NCBI GenBank assembly: GCA_029976025.1
Contig: JARKNX010000059.1
Span: forward strand, 1 to 64,000
Length of the DNA: 64,000 bases
Source: Aggregatilineales bacterium
GTDB taxonomy: Bacteria > Chloroflexota > Anaerolineae > Aggregatilineales > Ch27
Direction of reading: 5' to 3'
The notes under the pieces are model-generated. The model was not told the origin of the DNA. It was given only the letters and a program-made list of their open reading frames with translations, and made no database searches. A program made the position numbers and the translations under genes. This document shows positions 42,104 through 51,053 of the stretch, in pieces. Every line of letters begins with the position of its first letter. Position 1 is the first letter of the stretch.

Positions 42104-44284
42104 ATGAACAGACCTCTCCTTCTTCTGCTCATCGTCTTCGTTGCTCTGGCCCTGATCTACGCCTGGGCCACACCGCCGCTGGAAGCCTCCGATGAGTTGT
42201 GGCATTTCGGCCTCGTCGATCATCTGGCGTCAGGCGGCGACCTGCCCACCCAGGACCCGGAGATCACGACTCCCTGGGAGCAAGAAGGCAGCCAGCCGCC
42301 GCTGTACTACTTTATTGCGGCGGCTTTGATCCGCCCGATCGACCGATCCGATCTGGACGCCATCCGCCAGCCCAACCCGCACGCAAAAGCCGGTGTCCCC
42401 CTCGATCGCGATAACAAGAATCTCGTCCTGCACGACGCGCCGCGCTCGCTGGAAAGCGGGAGCGCGCTGGCCGTCTACGCCGCCCGATTGTTCAGCATTG
42501 CGCTCGGCGCTGTGACCGTTATCGCGGTCTACCTGAGCGCCCGCCTGCTCGCCCCGGAGCGGATTGCCGTGCCCTTCCTGGCCGCCGGCCTGACGGCCTT
42601 CAACCCGATGTTCCTCTTCATCACAGCCTCGGTCAATAATGATAACCTCGTGATCGCGCTGGGGAGCCTGATCACGTGGCAGATGCTGCTCATGGTCCGT
42701 GATGGCTTTCGCCTCCGCCGCAGCGCGCTGCTGGCCGTCCTGCTGGCGCTGGCCGGGCTGACCAAGATCAGCGGGCTGGTGTTCGTGCCGGTGGTGGCGC
42801 TGGCCGGGCTGGAGAGCGCCGTCCGATCGCGCGACTGGCGCGGGCTGCTCACACTGGCCGCGCTCATGCTCGGGGCCTGGCTGCTGATTGACGGCTGGTG
42901 GTATGCCCGCAATCTCTGGCTCTATGGCGAGCTGCTCGGCACGGAGATGATGGTCGCCGTGGCCGGGCCGCGCCTGGAGCCGTTTACTATCAGCACGCTG
43001 CTGGCGGAATTCCAGGGCTTTCGCATCAGCTACTGGGGGCTATTCGGCGCGGTCAACGTGCTGACCGTCGAGCCGTTTTACATCATTATGGACTTCCTCA
43101 CGCTGGCGGCTGCCGGCGGGCTGGCCTGGTCCCTGTGGCGGGGCCGGCAGGATCGGGATTTTCTCTTCCGCGCCGGGCTGCTAATTCTACTCATCATCCT
43201 GGGCAATGTGGGCGTCATCCAGTGGACGGCGCAGACCTATGCCTCGCAGGGGCGGCTGCTCTTTCCATTCATCGCCGCCATCAGCAGCCTGATGGCGCTG
43301 GGTCTGGCGGCGCCCCTGGAAGCGATTCCCTTCGCCCGTCTGGAAGTCGTCCGCCGCGCCGGGATCGGGGCGGTGGCGGCGCTTGGCGCCTTCGCCCTGA
43401 TCATCCCCTTCGCCAGCATCGCGCCCGCTTACGCACCGCCGCCGGCGCTGGCCGCGCTGCCCGCTGACGCGCACCCGGTGTACGCCCGTTTTGGCGACGA
43501 TATCGCGCTGGTCGGCTACCGGGCGGAGGATCGGCGTTACGAGCCGGGCGATTTTGTGCCGGTCACGCTGTACTGGCAGGTGGACGGACCCGTTGAGCGT
43601 AATCTCAGCCTGTACGTCCACGCCGTGACCGATGACGGAACCGTGATCGGCAAGGTAGACAGCTATCCTGGCGGCGGGACGCAGTGCACTTCTGCCTGGG
43701 AGCCGGGCCTGTATGAGGATACCTACGCCGTGCCGATCGGCGAAGAAGCTCCCGGCCCGGCGCACAGCGGCCTGCGTATCAGCGTCGGCTGGTGGGACTA
43801 CTCGACCCGGACGGTGCTGACTCCGGTGGCGGAAGACAGCGCGCCGCTGGAAAGCGTGATGCTCGGCGCGGGCGGCTTTGTCAATCCGGCGGCTTTAGCA
43901 GCGGCTCCGGACGGCCTGACGCCGGTTTCCGGTGCTGAGTTTGGCGGTCTGATGCGGTTGCTCGGCTACCGGCTGGAAGAGGATACGCTGACGTTGTGGT
44001 GGGAGGCGACGGGCACGCCGCCGCTCAACTACACCGTCTTCGCCCAGGTTCTGGATGACGGGGACGCCATCGTCGGGCAGGGGGATGCCCCGCCGGCCCT
44101 GCCCACCGGCTACTGGCGCCCCGGCGAGCGTTACGCCACCACACACTCCCTGACCTATCTACAGGAGCCATCCTCTGGCTCGTACCGGATCGTGATCGGG
44201 TGGTACAATCCTGCTGACTTCAGCCGCCTGTCTACCGGCCAGCCGGACGCGGCCTATACGCTGACTACCCTGACCCGGCCATAA
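42104..44284 (+). CDS. GT-C / GT39-like membrane protein
   Basis: A 726-residue membrane glycosyltransferase-like protein. After the first helix (5-22) comes the acidic motif EASDELWHF (D30, E31) and then EGSQPPLYYF (61-70), the pattern of PMT/ArnT and DUF2142 proteins; ten or more helices extend to about residue 440. The C-terminal 280 residues are beta-rich and soluble, with two related halves (both carrying 'LVGYR/LLGYRLEED... VTLYW/TLWWEATG' and 'YPGGGTQCTSAWEPG/PTGYWRPGE'), likely two beta-sandwich domains. The acceptor is unknown. It follows gatA by 127 bp. Confidence 0.75.
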   Translation: MNRPLLLLLIVFVALALIYAWATPPLEASDELWHFGLVDHLASGGDLPTQDPEITTPWEQEGSQPPLYYFIAAALIRPIDRSDLDAIRQPNPHAKAGVPLDRDNKNLVLHDAPRSLESGSALAVYAARLFSIALGAVTVIAVYLSARLLAPERIAVPFLAAGLTAFNPMFLFITASVNNDNLVIALGSLITWQMLLMVRDGFRLRRSALLAVLLALAGLTKISGLVFVPVVALAGLESAVRSRDWRGLLTLAALMLGAWLLIDGWWYARNLWLYGELLGTEMMVAVAGPRLEPFTISTLLAEFQGFRISYWGLFGAVNVLTVEPFYIIMDFLTLAAAGGLAWSLWRGRQDRDFLFRAGLLILLIILGNVGVIQWTAQTYASQGRLLFPFIAAISSLMALGLAAPLEAIPFARLEVVRRAGIGAVAALGAFALIIPFASIAPAYAPPPALAALPADAHPVYARFGDDIALVGYRAEDRRYEPGDFVPVTLYWQVDGPVERNLSLYVHAVTDDGTVIGKVDSYPGGGTQCTSAWEPGLYEDTYAVPIGEEAPGPAHSGLRISVGWWDYSTRTVLTPVAEDSAPLESVMLGAGGFVNPAALAAAPDGLTPVSGAEFGGLMRLLGYRLEEDTLTLWWEATGTPPLNYTVFAQVLDDGDAIVGQGDAPPALPTGYWRPGERYATTHSLTYLQEPSSGSYRIVIGWYNPADFSRLSTGQPDAAYTLTTLTRP

Positions 44285-44381
44285 AATAGGAGGGCGGGCT
44301 GCCTGCTACGCCTTCTGCGGTGAGCCTGTGTAGAATGTTACGGATTGTTGTTTTGTTGTAGAGGTGAAAGGACCCCATTCC

Positions 44382-45371
44382 ATGAAGGTTGTGATCCCCC
44401 TGGCCGGATTCGGCACCCGGCTCCGACCGCTGACGTACAGCCGCCCCAAGCCGCTGGTGAATGTCGCCGGCAAGCCTATCCTGGGGCACCTGCTGGATAA
44501 GCTGCGGGTGCTGCCGGTTGACGAATATATCTTCATCACCGGCTATCTGGGCGACCAGATCGAGGCTTATGTCAGGCAGAACTATGGCGACAAACCCAGC
44601 CGCTATTTTGTGCAGGAAGAGCTTAACGGGCAGTCGCCGGCTATCTACCTGGCCCGGGAAGCGCTGGAAGGGCCGACCATCATCCTGTTTGTAGATACCA
44701 TCTTCGAGGGCGATATCAGCTTCCTGGCCGATACTGATGCCGATGCCGTCGCCTTTGTCAAAGAGGTCGAGGATCCGCGCCGGTTCGGCGTCGTCGCCGT
44801 CGATGGGGATGGCATTGTCCGGCATTTTTACGAGAAGCCGGATAGTGTGGAGAACCGGCTGGCCGTGATTGGCATGTACTACTTCCGCGACGCTGCCTCC
44901 CTCCTGAGCGCCATCCAGACTCAGATCGACGAGCAGCGCAAGACCAGGGGCGAGTATTTCCTCACCGATGCCTTCCAGATCATGGTTGATCGGGGCACGA
45001 AGTTCCGGATCGCCGAAGTGGGGGAGTGGCTGGATGCGGGGACGTCGGAAGCCGTGCTGGATACGAACCGGCTGCTGCTGGAGCGCGGGCGGGATAACAG
45101 CGCCGGAGGCACGATGGAAGAGTTCGTGATCATCCCGCCGGTGTATATCCACCCGACGGCGCGCATCACCAACTCCGTGATCGGGCCGTATGTCTCGCTG
45201 GGAGCCAACTGCCAGATCGAAAACTGCATCATCCGCGACTCTATCGTTGACGCCGACACCCAGATCGCCAATATCCTGCTGTCGCACAGCCTGATCGGGC
45301 AGGACGTCACCATCGAAGGCGCGTTCCGGTCGGTCAACGTCGGGGATACCACCAGTATTCACTACGAATAG
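44382..45371 (+). CDS. NDP-sugar pyrophosphorylase (sugar-1-phosphate nucleotidyltransferase)
   Basis: A 329-residue enzyme that joins an NTP and a sugar-1-phosphate. The N-terminal Rossmann-like domain has the signature PLAGFGTRLRPLTYSRPKPL (6-25), and the C-terminal part has hexapeptide left-handed helix turns (HPTARITNSVIGPYVSLG, about 258 onward). It resembles RmlA-long/GlgC-related GDP- or dTDP-sugar enzymes; the nucleotide cannot be decided. The ATG at 44382 begins the conserved N-terminus; GGTGAAAGGA precedes it. It supplies donors for the glycosyltransferases and ends with a clear terminator. Confidence 0.88.
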   Translation: MKVVIPLAGFGTRLRPLTYSRPKPLVNVAGKPILGHLLDKLRVLPVDEYIFITGYLGDQIEAYVRQNYGDKPSRYFVQEELNGQSPAIYLAREALEGPTIILFVDTIFEGDISFLADTDADAVAFVKEVEDPRRFGVVAVDGDGIVRHFYEKPDSVENRLAVIGMYYFRDAASLLSAIQTQIDEQRKTRGEYFLTDAFQIMVDRGTKFRIAEVGEWLDAGTSEAVLDTNRLLLERGRDNSAGGTMEEFVIIPPVYIHPTARITNSVIGPYVSLGANCQIENCIIRDSIVDADTQIANILLSHSLIGQDVTIEGAFRSVNVGDTTSIHYE

Positions 45372-45397
45372 GACATCCCCTCATCCGCTGAATACAG

Positions 45398-45424
45398 CCC
45401 GCAGCCACCCGCTGCGGGTTTTTT
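45398..45424 (+). terminator. Rho-independent terminator
   Basis: An 8-bp stem CCCGCAGC/GCTGCGGG with a 5-nt loop is followed directly by six T residues (45419-45424). Confidence 0.92.
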
Positions 45425-45511
45425 ATATCTTCTCGGCCAACTCCCTGTGATATGGATTTTTCTGTATAGATAAATATTTTTACTTTGATGTGATGAATTT
45501 TTATAAACGAC

Positions 45512-45540
45512 TTGACATTCTTACATAATGGCGCTATTCT
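45512..45540 (+). promoter_or_regulatory. Sigma70 promoter for the DUF2089 cluster
   Basis: A perfect TTGACA (45512-45517), a 17-bp spacer and TATTCT (45535-45540) lie in an A+T-rich stretch; the expected start is near 45547, about 50 bp before the first ATG. Confidence 0.82.
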
Positions 45541-45595
45541 GATTGCAGAACCTGAAAATCGTGAGGTTGTTCGGAAGAATGGAGGGGTTTCTCGC

Positions 45596-45967
45596 ATGTA
45601 CTCTGCACCCCGTAACTGCCCGATCTGCGGCGGTGAGATGTTCGTCACCCGGCTGTACTGCCCGGAATGCGATGTCAGGATTGAGGGGCACTTCAATTTC
45701 GGCGGGCTGGGCAGTCTGAGCCAGCAGCAGCTTGCCTTTGTGGAAACCTTCGTCGCCTGTGAAGGCAAGATTGGCCGCGTACAAAAAGTGCTGGGCATTT
45801 CTTACCCCACCGTGCGCAGCCGGCTGGAAGAGGTGATCACGGCTATGGGGTATCCGATCGGCGCGGAAGATGCTGAGGCGGAGGACGACCTGCGCAAACA
45901 GGTGTTGGATGACCTCGCCGCCGGCCGCATCTCTTCCGCGGACGCGGTGCGGCTGCTTCAGCGCTGA
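45596..45967 (+). CDS. DUF2089 protein: zinc ribbon, helix-turn-helix and SHOCT-like tail
   Basis: A 123-residue probable regulator. A zinc ribbon (CPICGG at 8-13 and CPECD at 23-27) is followed by a helix-turn-helix-like part (LSQQQLAFVETFVACEGKIG, then VLGISYPTVRSRLEEVI), and a short helical hairpin (VLDDLAAGRISSADAVRLLQ) that recurs in three later proteins of the cluster. GGAGGGG lies 8 nt before the ATG. It heads the cluster directly after a strong promoter and may control it. Confidence 0.85.
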   Translation: MYSAPRNCPICGGEMFVTRLYCPECDVRIEGHFNFGGLGSLSQQQLAFVETFVACEGKIGRVQKVLGISYPTVRSRLEEVITAMGYPIGAEDAEAEDDLRKQVLDDLAAGRISSADAVRLLQR

Positions 45968-46113
45968 GGGGGTGCTGATGCAGCTAGAGAGGGGGAGGCA
46001 GGGCTGCCGGCGAAGAGGGGCGGGAAGCCCTGCCTGACGGCGGAAGTTCGGCAGTAGCAGGAGTAGTGCAGTAAAGATCGTATGCTGGACCGTTCACTTG
46101 AGGGGAAACGGCT

Positions 46114-46356
46114 ATGTTCCAGACAAATCAAGCCTATGTAGAGGAGAAGCTCCGCGAGCTGCGTCTTGAAGCGCAGCACACCCACGAACTGGCTTTGTTG
46201 CGCGCTGCTCAGGTGGACAGGGCGGCCCCCCGGCGGGCGCCGGCCCGCGCCGTGCTGCACGGGCTGGGCAGCGCCCTGGTCGCGATCGGTGGCAGGCTGC
46301 TGTGCGCCGCTGAGTCGTCAGAACGGCCCGCGCAGTCGCATTCCCAGATATCCTGA
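46114..46356 (+). CDS. Small hypothetical protein in the DUF2089 cluster
   Basis: An 80-residue protein with an N-terminal helix rich in charged residues (AYVEEKLRELRLEAQHTHEL), a basic linker and a short hydrophobic stretch (AVLHGLGSALVAIGGRLLCA) that could touch the membrane. Not recognised. GAGGGGAA lies 8 nt before the ATG, supporting translation. Confidence 0.5.
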   Translation: MFQTNQAYVEEKLRELRLEAQHTHELALLRAAQVDRAAPRRAPARAVLHGLGSALVAIGGRLLCAAESSERPAQSHSQIS

Positions 46357-46391
46357 TCGCCGTGCTGATTTCCTTACTGGAGGATTGGACT

Positions 46392-47585
46392 ATGACTGAT
46401 CAATGGCCTGATTCTGAAGTGCCAGAAATGCCCGAAGAAGGGGCGCCGATCCGCCTGCAGATTGCCAATATCGGCGGCGATCTGCGCCTGCGCGGCTGGG
46501 ACGAAGACCGTGTTGCAGCGGACGGCGTCGCCGCTGCTTTTGAGCCGGACGAGGAGGGCGTGATCGCCATCCAGGTCCCCGGCGATCTCAGCCTGCGCGT
46601 GCCGCCGGGCGTCGAGATCGTCTGTCACAACGTCGGCGGGGACGCCCGGCTGTCCGGCCTCTCCGGCCCGGCGAGGATCGACAATGTCGGCGGCGATCTG
46701 GTCGCGCGCGGCATTGGCTCGCTGCAGGCGCGCCATATCGGCGGCGATCTGCGCGCCAAAGCGGTGTTCGGCGATATCGCCATCGGGCAGATCGGCGGCG
46801 ACGCCACCCTGCGCGAAATCGAAGGCGAAGTGAAGATCGAGGCCATCGGCGCTGACCTCTATGTGCGCGAGCTGAAAGGGGTATGCGCGGTGGGCCGTGT
46901 GGGATCGGACCTGGTCCTGAGCACCGAATTTATGGCGGGCGGCGTCTACCGCTTCACTGTCGGCTCTGATATCGTGTGTCGTGTCCCTCCGCAGGCCAGC
47001 GTGCGCTTCCGTATCGCGGACTGCGGCGATCTGGTCATTGACGCGCCCGACGCCGAGCTGAGCGAAGGGCGCGAGTACGACGAGGTCGTTTTCGGGGATG
47101 GAGCGGCGCTGGTAGAGCTTTCCGCCGGGAGCGATATCCGCCTGGTCGAGAAGGACGAAGATTACATGATGGCCATCAACTTCCAACTGGAGGGCGAGCT
47201 GGCCTCCCGCCTCGACGGGATCGAGGAGAAGCTGGCCGAGCAGCTTTCCGGGTTGGATGAGCTGCTTTCCGAGAAGGCGGCGCACCTGCGTATGAAGGCC
47301 GATCGCGCCGCGGAGCGGGCTATGCAAGAGGCCGAGCGGGCCATGCGTAAGGCTGAGAAGAAGGTCTCCGGCAAGCATAAGCGCGGCTTTTCCTTCAGCT
47401 TCGGCGGGGACTGGCCGCCGCCGCGCGGGCCGCATGGGCCGGGTAAGCCGCATGTCCCCCGCCCGCCGGAGCCGCACAGCGGCGTGACCGACGAAGAACG
47501 CCTGATGATCCTGCGCATGGTTGAGGCGCGGCAGATCTCGGTGGAAGAGGCGGAAAAACTGCTGGCGGCGCTGGAGGGGCGGTAG
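46392..47585 (+). CDS. DUF4097-like beta-solenoid protein with SHOCT-like tail
   Basis: A 397-residue protein. The first 230 residues form about eight short repeats with the motif (I/V)GGDL or (I/V)GSDL (ANIGGDLRLRG, HNVGGDARLSG, DNVGGDLVARG, RHIGGDLRAKA, GQIGGDATLRE and so on), a plan of right-handed beta-helices like DUF4097 or bactofilin-type folds. A long charged coiled coil (about 270-335) and a proline-rich linker follow, then the SHOCT-like hairpin EERLMILRMVEARQISVEEA at the end. There is no signal peptide. GGAGGA lies 8 nt before the ATG. Confidence 0.75.
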   Translation: MTDQWPDSEVPEMPEEGAPIRLQIANIGGDLRLRGWDEDRVAADGVAAAFEPDEEGVIAIQVPGDLSLRVPPGVEIVCHNVGGDARLSGLSGPARIDNVGGDLVARGIGSLQARHIGGDLRAKAVFGDIAIGQIGGDATLREIEGEVKIEAIGADLYVRELKGVCAVGRVGSDLVLSTEFMAGGVYRFTVGSDIVCRVPPQASVRFRIADCGDLVIDAPDAELSEGREYDEVVFGDGAALVELSAGSDIRLVEKDEDYMMAINFQLEGELASRLDGIEEKLAEQLSGLDELLSEKAAHLRMKADRAAERAMQEAERAMRKAEKKVSGKHKRGFSFSFGGDWPPPRGPHGPGKPHVPRPPEPHSGVTDEERLMILRMVEARQISVEEAEKLLAALEGR

Positions 47586-47649
47586 AATAAGGGCAGACAC
47601 CTGACCGGGTGGGCGGCGCGCCCGTCCACAACGAAAGCGATCGCGCTTT

Positions 47650-48660
47650 ATGATGACTACCGTTCCCGTTCGACGAGATCGCGCTCCGGCCCGATCGGGC
47701 GGCCTGCGCCGGGCCGAGCTGCAGCGCGATCTGCGCCCGATTGCCGACCTGATCGAGGTCTGCTTCGCCCCCCGCCTGGATGGAGGTGGGCAGGCCGTCA
47801 TCGGCGAGATGCGCGCGCTCAGCCGGCTGGGGCCAGCCCTGCCGCTGCTGGCGCGGGTTGACGAGATGCTCGGCGGGATTGCTGACGGCCTGGTATGGGA
47901 GGAAGAGGGCCGGATTATCGGCAATGTCACCCTGATCCCGGCCCGTATCCCCGCCGAGCTGGGACCGGTGACCATCATCGCTAACGTGGCCGTGGACCCG
48001 GCTTACCGCCGGCGCGGCATCGCCCGACGGCTGATCGAAGCGGCGTTGGAAGCGATCCGGGCCAGGGGAGCCAGGGCGGCTATCCTGCAAGTGGAGGCGG
48101 AAAACGAAGGGGCGCGGCAGTTGTATGAAGCGGCCGGCTTCGCTACCGAGCGGCGGTGGCACGAATGGCGGCGGGGCCTGCACGCCTTCCTGCCGGACCC
48201 TCCCGCCTTCGTGCCGCCCGTGGAGGTCCGCCTGCCCGGGGAGTGGGAGGCGGAGTACGCGCTGGCGGCGGCGGTCTTTCCGCCGGAGAGGGGCGGGCTG
48301 GGCTGGCAGCGGCCGCTACACCCGCGCGAGTTCCGGCGTTCGTTCTTCCAGCAGGCGGCCGACTTCGTGACCGGGGGCGGCCAGGAGCGCTGGATCGTGC
48401 GCGATGGAGGCCGGATCGGCGGTGCGTTGTGGGTCAGGAGCCGTTTTGGCAGCCCGGTGCGGATCACCCTGATCATCTCCGAGGCGCAGCGGGGGCGCCT
48501 GGAAGAACCGCTGCTTTACCACGCACTGCAGCGGCTGGAGCCGGGATACGTGCCGGCGCTGTGCGAGCACCCGGCCGATCATGAGGCGGCCACCGCCGCT
48601 CTGGAGCGCGGTGGCTTCACCATCCGCCGCACGCTGGATCATATGCGGCTGGACCTGTGA
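47650..48660 (+). CDS. Tandem GNAT-type acetyltransferase
   Basis: A 336-residue protein. The first GNAT domain (about 20-180) has a clear acetyl-CoA loop, VDPAYRRRGIARRLIEAALE (about 116-135), and the ENEGARQLYEAAGF end. The second half (about 195-336) keeps a GNAT-like outline but lacks a good Q/RxxGxG/A loop, so it is probably inactive. The substrate is unknown. It sits within the DUF2089 cluster. Confidence 0.8.
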   Translation: MMTTVPVRRDRAPARSGGLRRAELQRDLRPIADLIEVCFAPRLDGGGQAVIGEMRALSRLGPALPLLARVDEMLGGIADGLVWEEEGRIIGNVTLIPARIPAELGPVTIIANVAVDPAYRRRGIARRLIEAALEAIRARGARAAILQVEAENEGARQLYEAAGFATERRWHEWRRGLHAFLPDPPAFVPPVEVRLPGEWEAEYALAAAVFPPERGGLGWQRPLHPREFRRSFFQQAADFVTGGGQERWIVRDGGRIGGALWVRSRFGSPVRITLIISEAQRGRLEEPLLYHALQRLEPGYVPALCEHPADHEAATAALERGGFTIRRTLDHMRLDL

Positions 48661-48700
48661 TGACAGCCTGGTTGTTGAAACAGGCAGGAGCGCAGCAGAG

Positions 48701-49288
48701 ATGAACGAATCGCAGGAACATATTTTGAAGATGGTCAGCAGCGGCGCGATCACGGCTGAGGAAGCTGATCGGCTGCTGAATGCGATGGGGGACACGGCGG
48801 AAGACGCCCTGCCGGAAGCCGGGCCGGTCAGCCTGGACGGGCTGCCTGACGCGGCCAGCCTGGGCGAACGCTGGCAGTTCCTGTTTATCATGTCGCTGGG
48901 CGTCATGGCGCTCAGCGGGCGGCGTATTCTGAGGCGGCGGCGCGGCTTCTTCGGCAAGCTGCTGCTGCCGCTGGACTGGGCGGCCTTCCTGCTGGGGGTG
49001 GTCGGCATGCTGCTTTCCCTGTGGAGCCGCAGCGCCCGCTGGCTGTATGTCCACATTGTTCAGCGCGACGGCCGTGAGATCAGGCTGACCCTGCCCGTGC
49101 CCGCCCGGGCGCTTGGCAGCCTGCTGCGGCGCGCCAGCCAGATCGGTGATCCGCAGTCGCGCGAGCAGATGCTGGCGGCGGCGGATTTTCTGGAAGCGGT
49201 CCACGAAGAGATGGATCGTCCGGACAGCGTGCCGCTGGTCATTGATATCAACGACGAAGGCCAGCAGGTGCAGGTGTATCTGCTTTGA
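48701..49288 (+). CDS. Membrane protein with N-terminal SHOCT-like domain
   Basis: A 195-residue protein. The N-terminus EHILKMVSSGAITAEEADRL is the same short helical hairpin seen in its neighbours. Two transmembrane helices follow (about 48-62 and 82-103), then a soluble C-terminal domain with a helix-rich region and strands (VPLVIDINDEGQQVQVYLL). AGGAG lies upstream of the ATG; the next gene follows after 20 bp. Confidence 0.7.
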   Translation: MNESQEHILKMVSSGAITAEEADRLLNAMGDTAEDALPEAGPVSLDGLPDAASLGERWQFLFIMSLGVMALSGRRILRRRRGFFGKLLLPLDWAAFLLGVVGMLLSLWSRSARWLYVHIVQRDGREIRLTLPVPARALGSLLRRASQIGDPQSREQMLAAADFLEAVHEEMDRPDSVPLVIDINDEGQQVQVYLL

Positions 49289-49308
49289 TCGCGAGGAATG
49301 AGGCCGTT

Positions 49309-49683
49309 ATGGGAACTCCTGAAGAACGCTTGCGCATTCTGAAGATGCTGGAAGAAGGCACGATCACGGCGGATGAAGCGACCCGCCTGCTGCAGGCGCT
49401 TGGCGCCGGTCGCAGCCCCGCCGCGCGCGCGACTGCCGGGCGGGAGCCGCGCTGGCTGCGCGTCCGCATCACCGACATCAACACCCAGGAGAACAAGGTC
49501 AGCATCAATATCCCGATGGGGCTGGTGCGTACCGGCATTCGCATGGGGATGCGCTTTGTGCCCAGCGATTCCGAGATTGACTATCAGGAGCTGATGGACG
49601 CCATCCAGAACGGCGAGACCGGCAAGCTGCTGGAGATTGTCGATCAGGAGCAGGGCGAGCACGTCGAAATCTGGGCGGAGTAA
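49309..49683 (+). CDS. Small protein with N-terminal SHOCT-like domain
   Basis: A 124-residue soluble protein. EERLRILKMLEEGTITADEA (residues 5-24) is the cluster's shared hairpin; the rest (WLRVRITDINTQENKVSINI, then EIDYQELMDAIQNGETGKLL) forms a small beta-alpha domain also seen at the end of the preceding protein. It is the last gene of the cluster. Its stop codon overlaps a palindromic element shared with the convergent GT4 gene. Confidence 0.72.
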   Translation: MGTPEERLRILKMLEEGTITADEATRLLQALGAGRSPAARATAGREPRWLRVRITDINTQENKVSINIPMGLVRTGIRMGMRFVPSDSEIDYQELMDAIQNGETGKLLEIVDQEQGEHVEIWAE

Positions 49684-49748
49684 CCTCATCCCTGGCCCCT
49701 CTCCGTTGACGGAGAAGAGAAAAGGGGCCGGGAGTTAAAGGGTGAGGT
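49682..49748. repeat. Small GGGTGAGG-ended palindromic element between convergent genes
   Basis: AACCTCATCCC (49682-49692) and GGGTGAGG (49740-49747) are near-inverse ends, with CTCCGTTGACGGAG (49700-49713) inside, as in the elements of the RM gene. It overlaps the stop codons of both neighbouring genes and can fold as a hairpin in either transcript. Confidence 0.7.
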
Positions 49749-50901
49749 GGGTGAGGCTGCGATACAGCGTATCCATGTCGCGGATCAGCCGGTCTGCGCT
49801 GTAGCGGTCCAGCATGGCTGCCTGCGCCGCGCTGACATCCGGCGGCTCCTGCAGGGCGGCGATCATGGCCCCGGCCAGCGCCGCTTCGTCCCCCGGCGGG
49901 ACGAGCGCGCCCAGCGCCCCTCCCTCCAGCAGATCGGGGATGCCGCCGACCGCCGTGCACACCACCGGGCAGCCGCCGGCCAGCGCCTGAATGACGGCGG
50001 TAGGGGTCCCCTCGTTGTCGCTGCTGATCACCAGCACGTCCATGTCGGCGTAAGCTGGAGCCACGTCGCGCTGCCAGCCGGTGAAAGTCACCGCCCCGCG
50101 CAGACCCAGCGCTTCCACCTGCGCCTCCGCCGCCGCCCGCGTCTCGCCGTCGCCGATGATGACGAAGTGCGCCTCCGGGAGCGCCCGCTTCACTGCCGCT
50201 GCCGCCCGCAGGAACAGATCGTGATTCTTGATCGGGACCATCCGCCCGACGATGCCGGCCAGCGGCGCCGCGGGCGGGATGCCCCAGGCGCGGCGGAAGT
50301 CGCCAGTCCGGCGCGGCGTGCGGGCGTATGGCTCCAGGTCCAGCCCCAGCGGCAGGATGCGGATCTTCTCTTTTGGCGCGATGCGGTAAACATCGGCCAG
50401 CTCGTCGCGCAGATCGCCGGTCAGGGTGAGGATGACGTCGGTCATGCGCCCGATCAGCCGCTCCAGCCACAGGAAGAGCTGCGTCTGGCGCTTCCCGAAG
50501 TATCCCTGAAAGACATGGCCGTGGAAGGTGTGGACGATGATGGGCACGCCGGCCAGCCGCGCTGCCAGCCGACCTACGAAGCCCGCTTTGGCTGTGTGCG
50601 TGTGGACTACGTCGGGCCGCAGGCGGCGGATCAGGCGGTAGACCTTCCACAGCGTGACCAGATCGCGCGCCGGGTGCAGCGCCCGGCCCAGCTCCGGAAT
50701 GATGATCGGCTCCACGCCGAGCGATTCGGCGTAGTAGCGCATATCGCCTTCTTCCGCGCCGACGCTCCCACAGACCAGGATGCTCTCGTACTCCGGCGGG
50801 CCGAGCCGCGCCGTCAGCAGGGCGACGTGGAGGGCCGGGCCGCCGACGTTCAGCCGGGCGATCAGGCGCAGGACGCGGATGGGGCGTTCAGGAGCGGGCA
50901 T
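49735..50901 (-). CDS. GT4 family glycosyltransferase
   Basis: A 388-residue GT-B transferase. It starts PIRVLRLIARLNVGGPALHV with the glycine-rich acceptor loop, has HTHTAKAGFVGRLAARLAGV (about 96), the donor-site GIVGRMVPIKNHDLFLRA (about 216) and DNEGTPTAVIQALAGGCPVV (about 297) in place of the classic E-x7-E. The ATG at 50901 gives the family's usual N-terminus; the frame is open further to 50970. The last codons and stop lie in the palindromic element. Confidence 0.85.
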   Translation of the reverse strand: MPAPERPIRVLRLIARLNVGGPALHVALLTARLGPPEYESILVCGSVGAEEGDMRYYAESLGVEPIIIPELGRALHPARDLVTLWKVYRLIRRLRPDVVHTHTAKAGFVGRLAARLAGVPIIVHTFHGHVFQGYFGKRQTQLFLWLERLIGRMTDVILTLTGDLRDELADVYRIAPKEKIRILPLGLDLEPYARTPRRTGDFRRAWGIPPAAPLAGIVGRMVPIKNHDLFLRAAAAVKRALPEAHFVIIGDGETRAAAEAQVEALGLRGAVTFTGWQRDVAPAYADMDVLVISSDNEGTPTAVIQALAGGCPVVCTAVGGIPDLLEGGALGALVPPGDEAALAGAMIAALQEPPDVSAAQAAMLDRYSADRLIRDMDTLYRSLTHLTL

Positions 50902-51053
50902 AGGGGCATCCCTACGGGGATCACAGGCGCTTTGGCCGGCAACGATACCGCCCTTTGCCGGCGGGATCAAGCGGGAACAGCGGGGGAGAACAGGGAGCGG
51001 GGAAAGAGCCGGGCGCCCGTCGCCGATTCCCTGGCGCGAAGCCGCGTCCCCGA

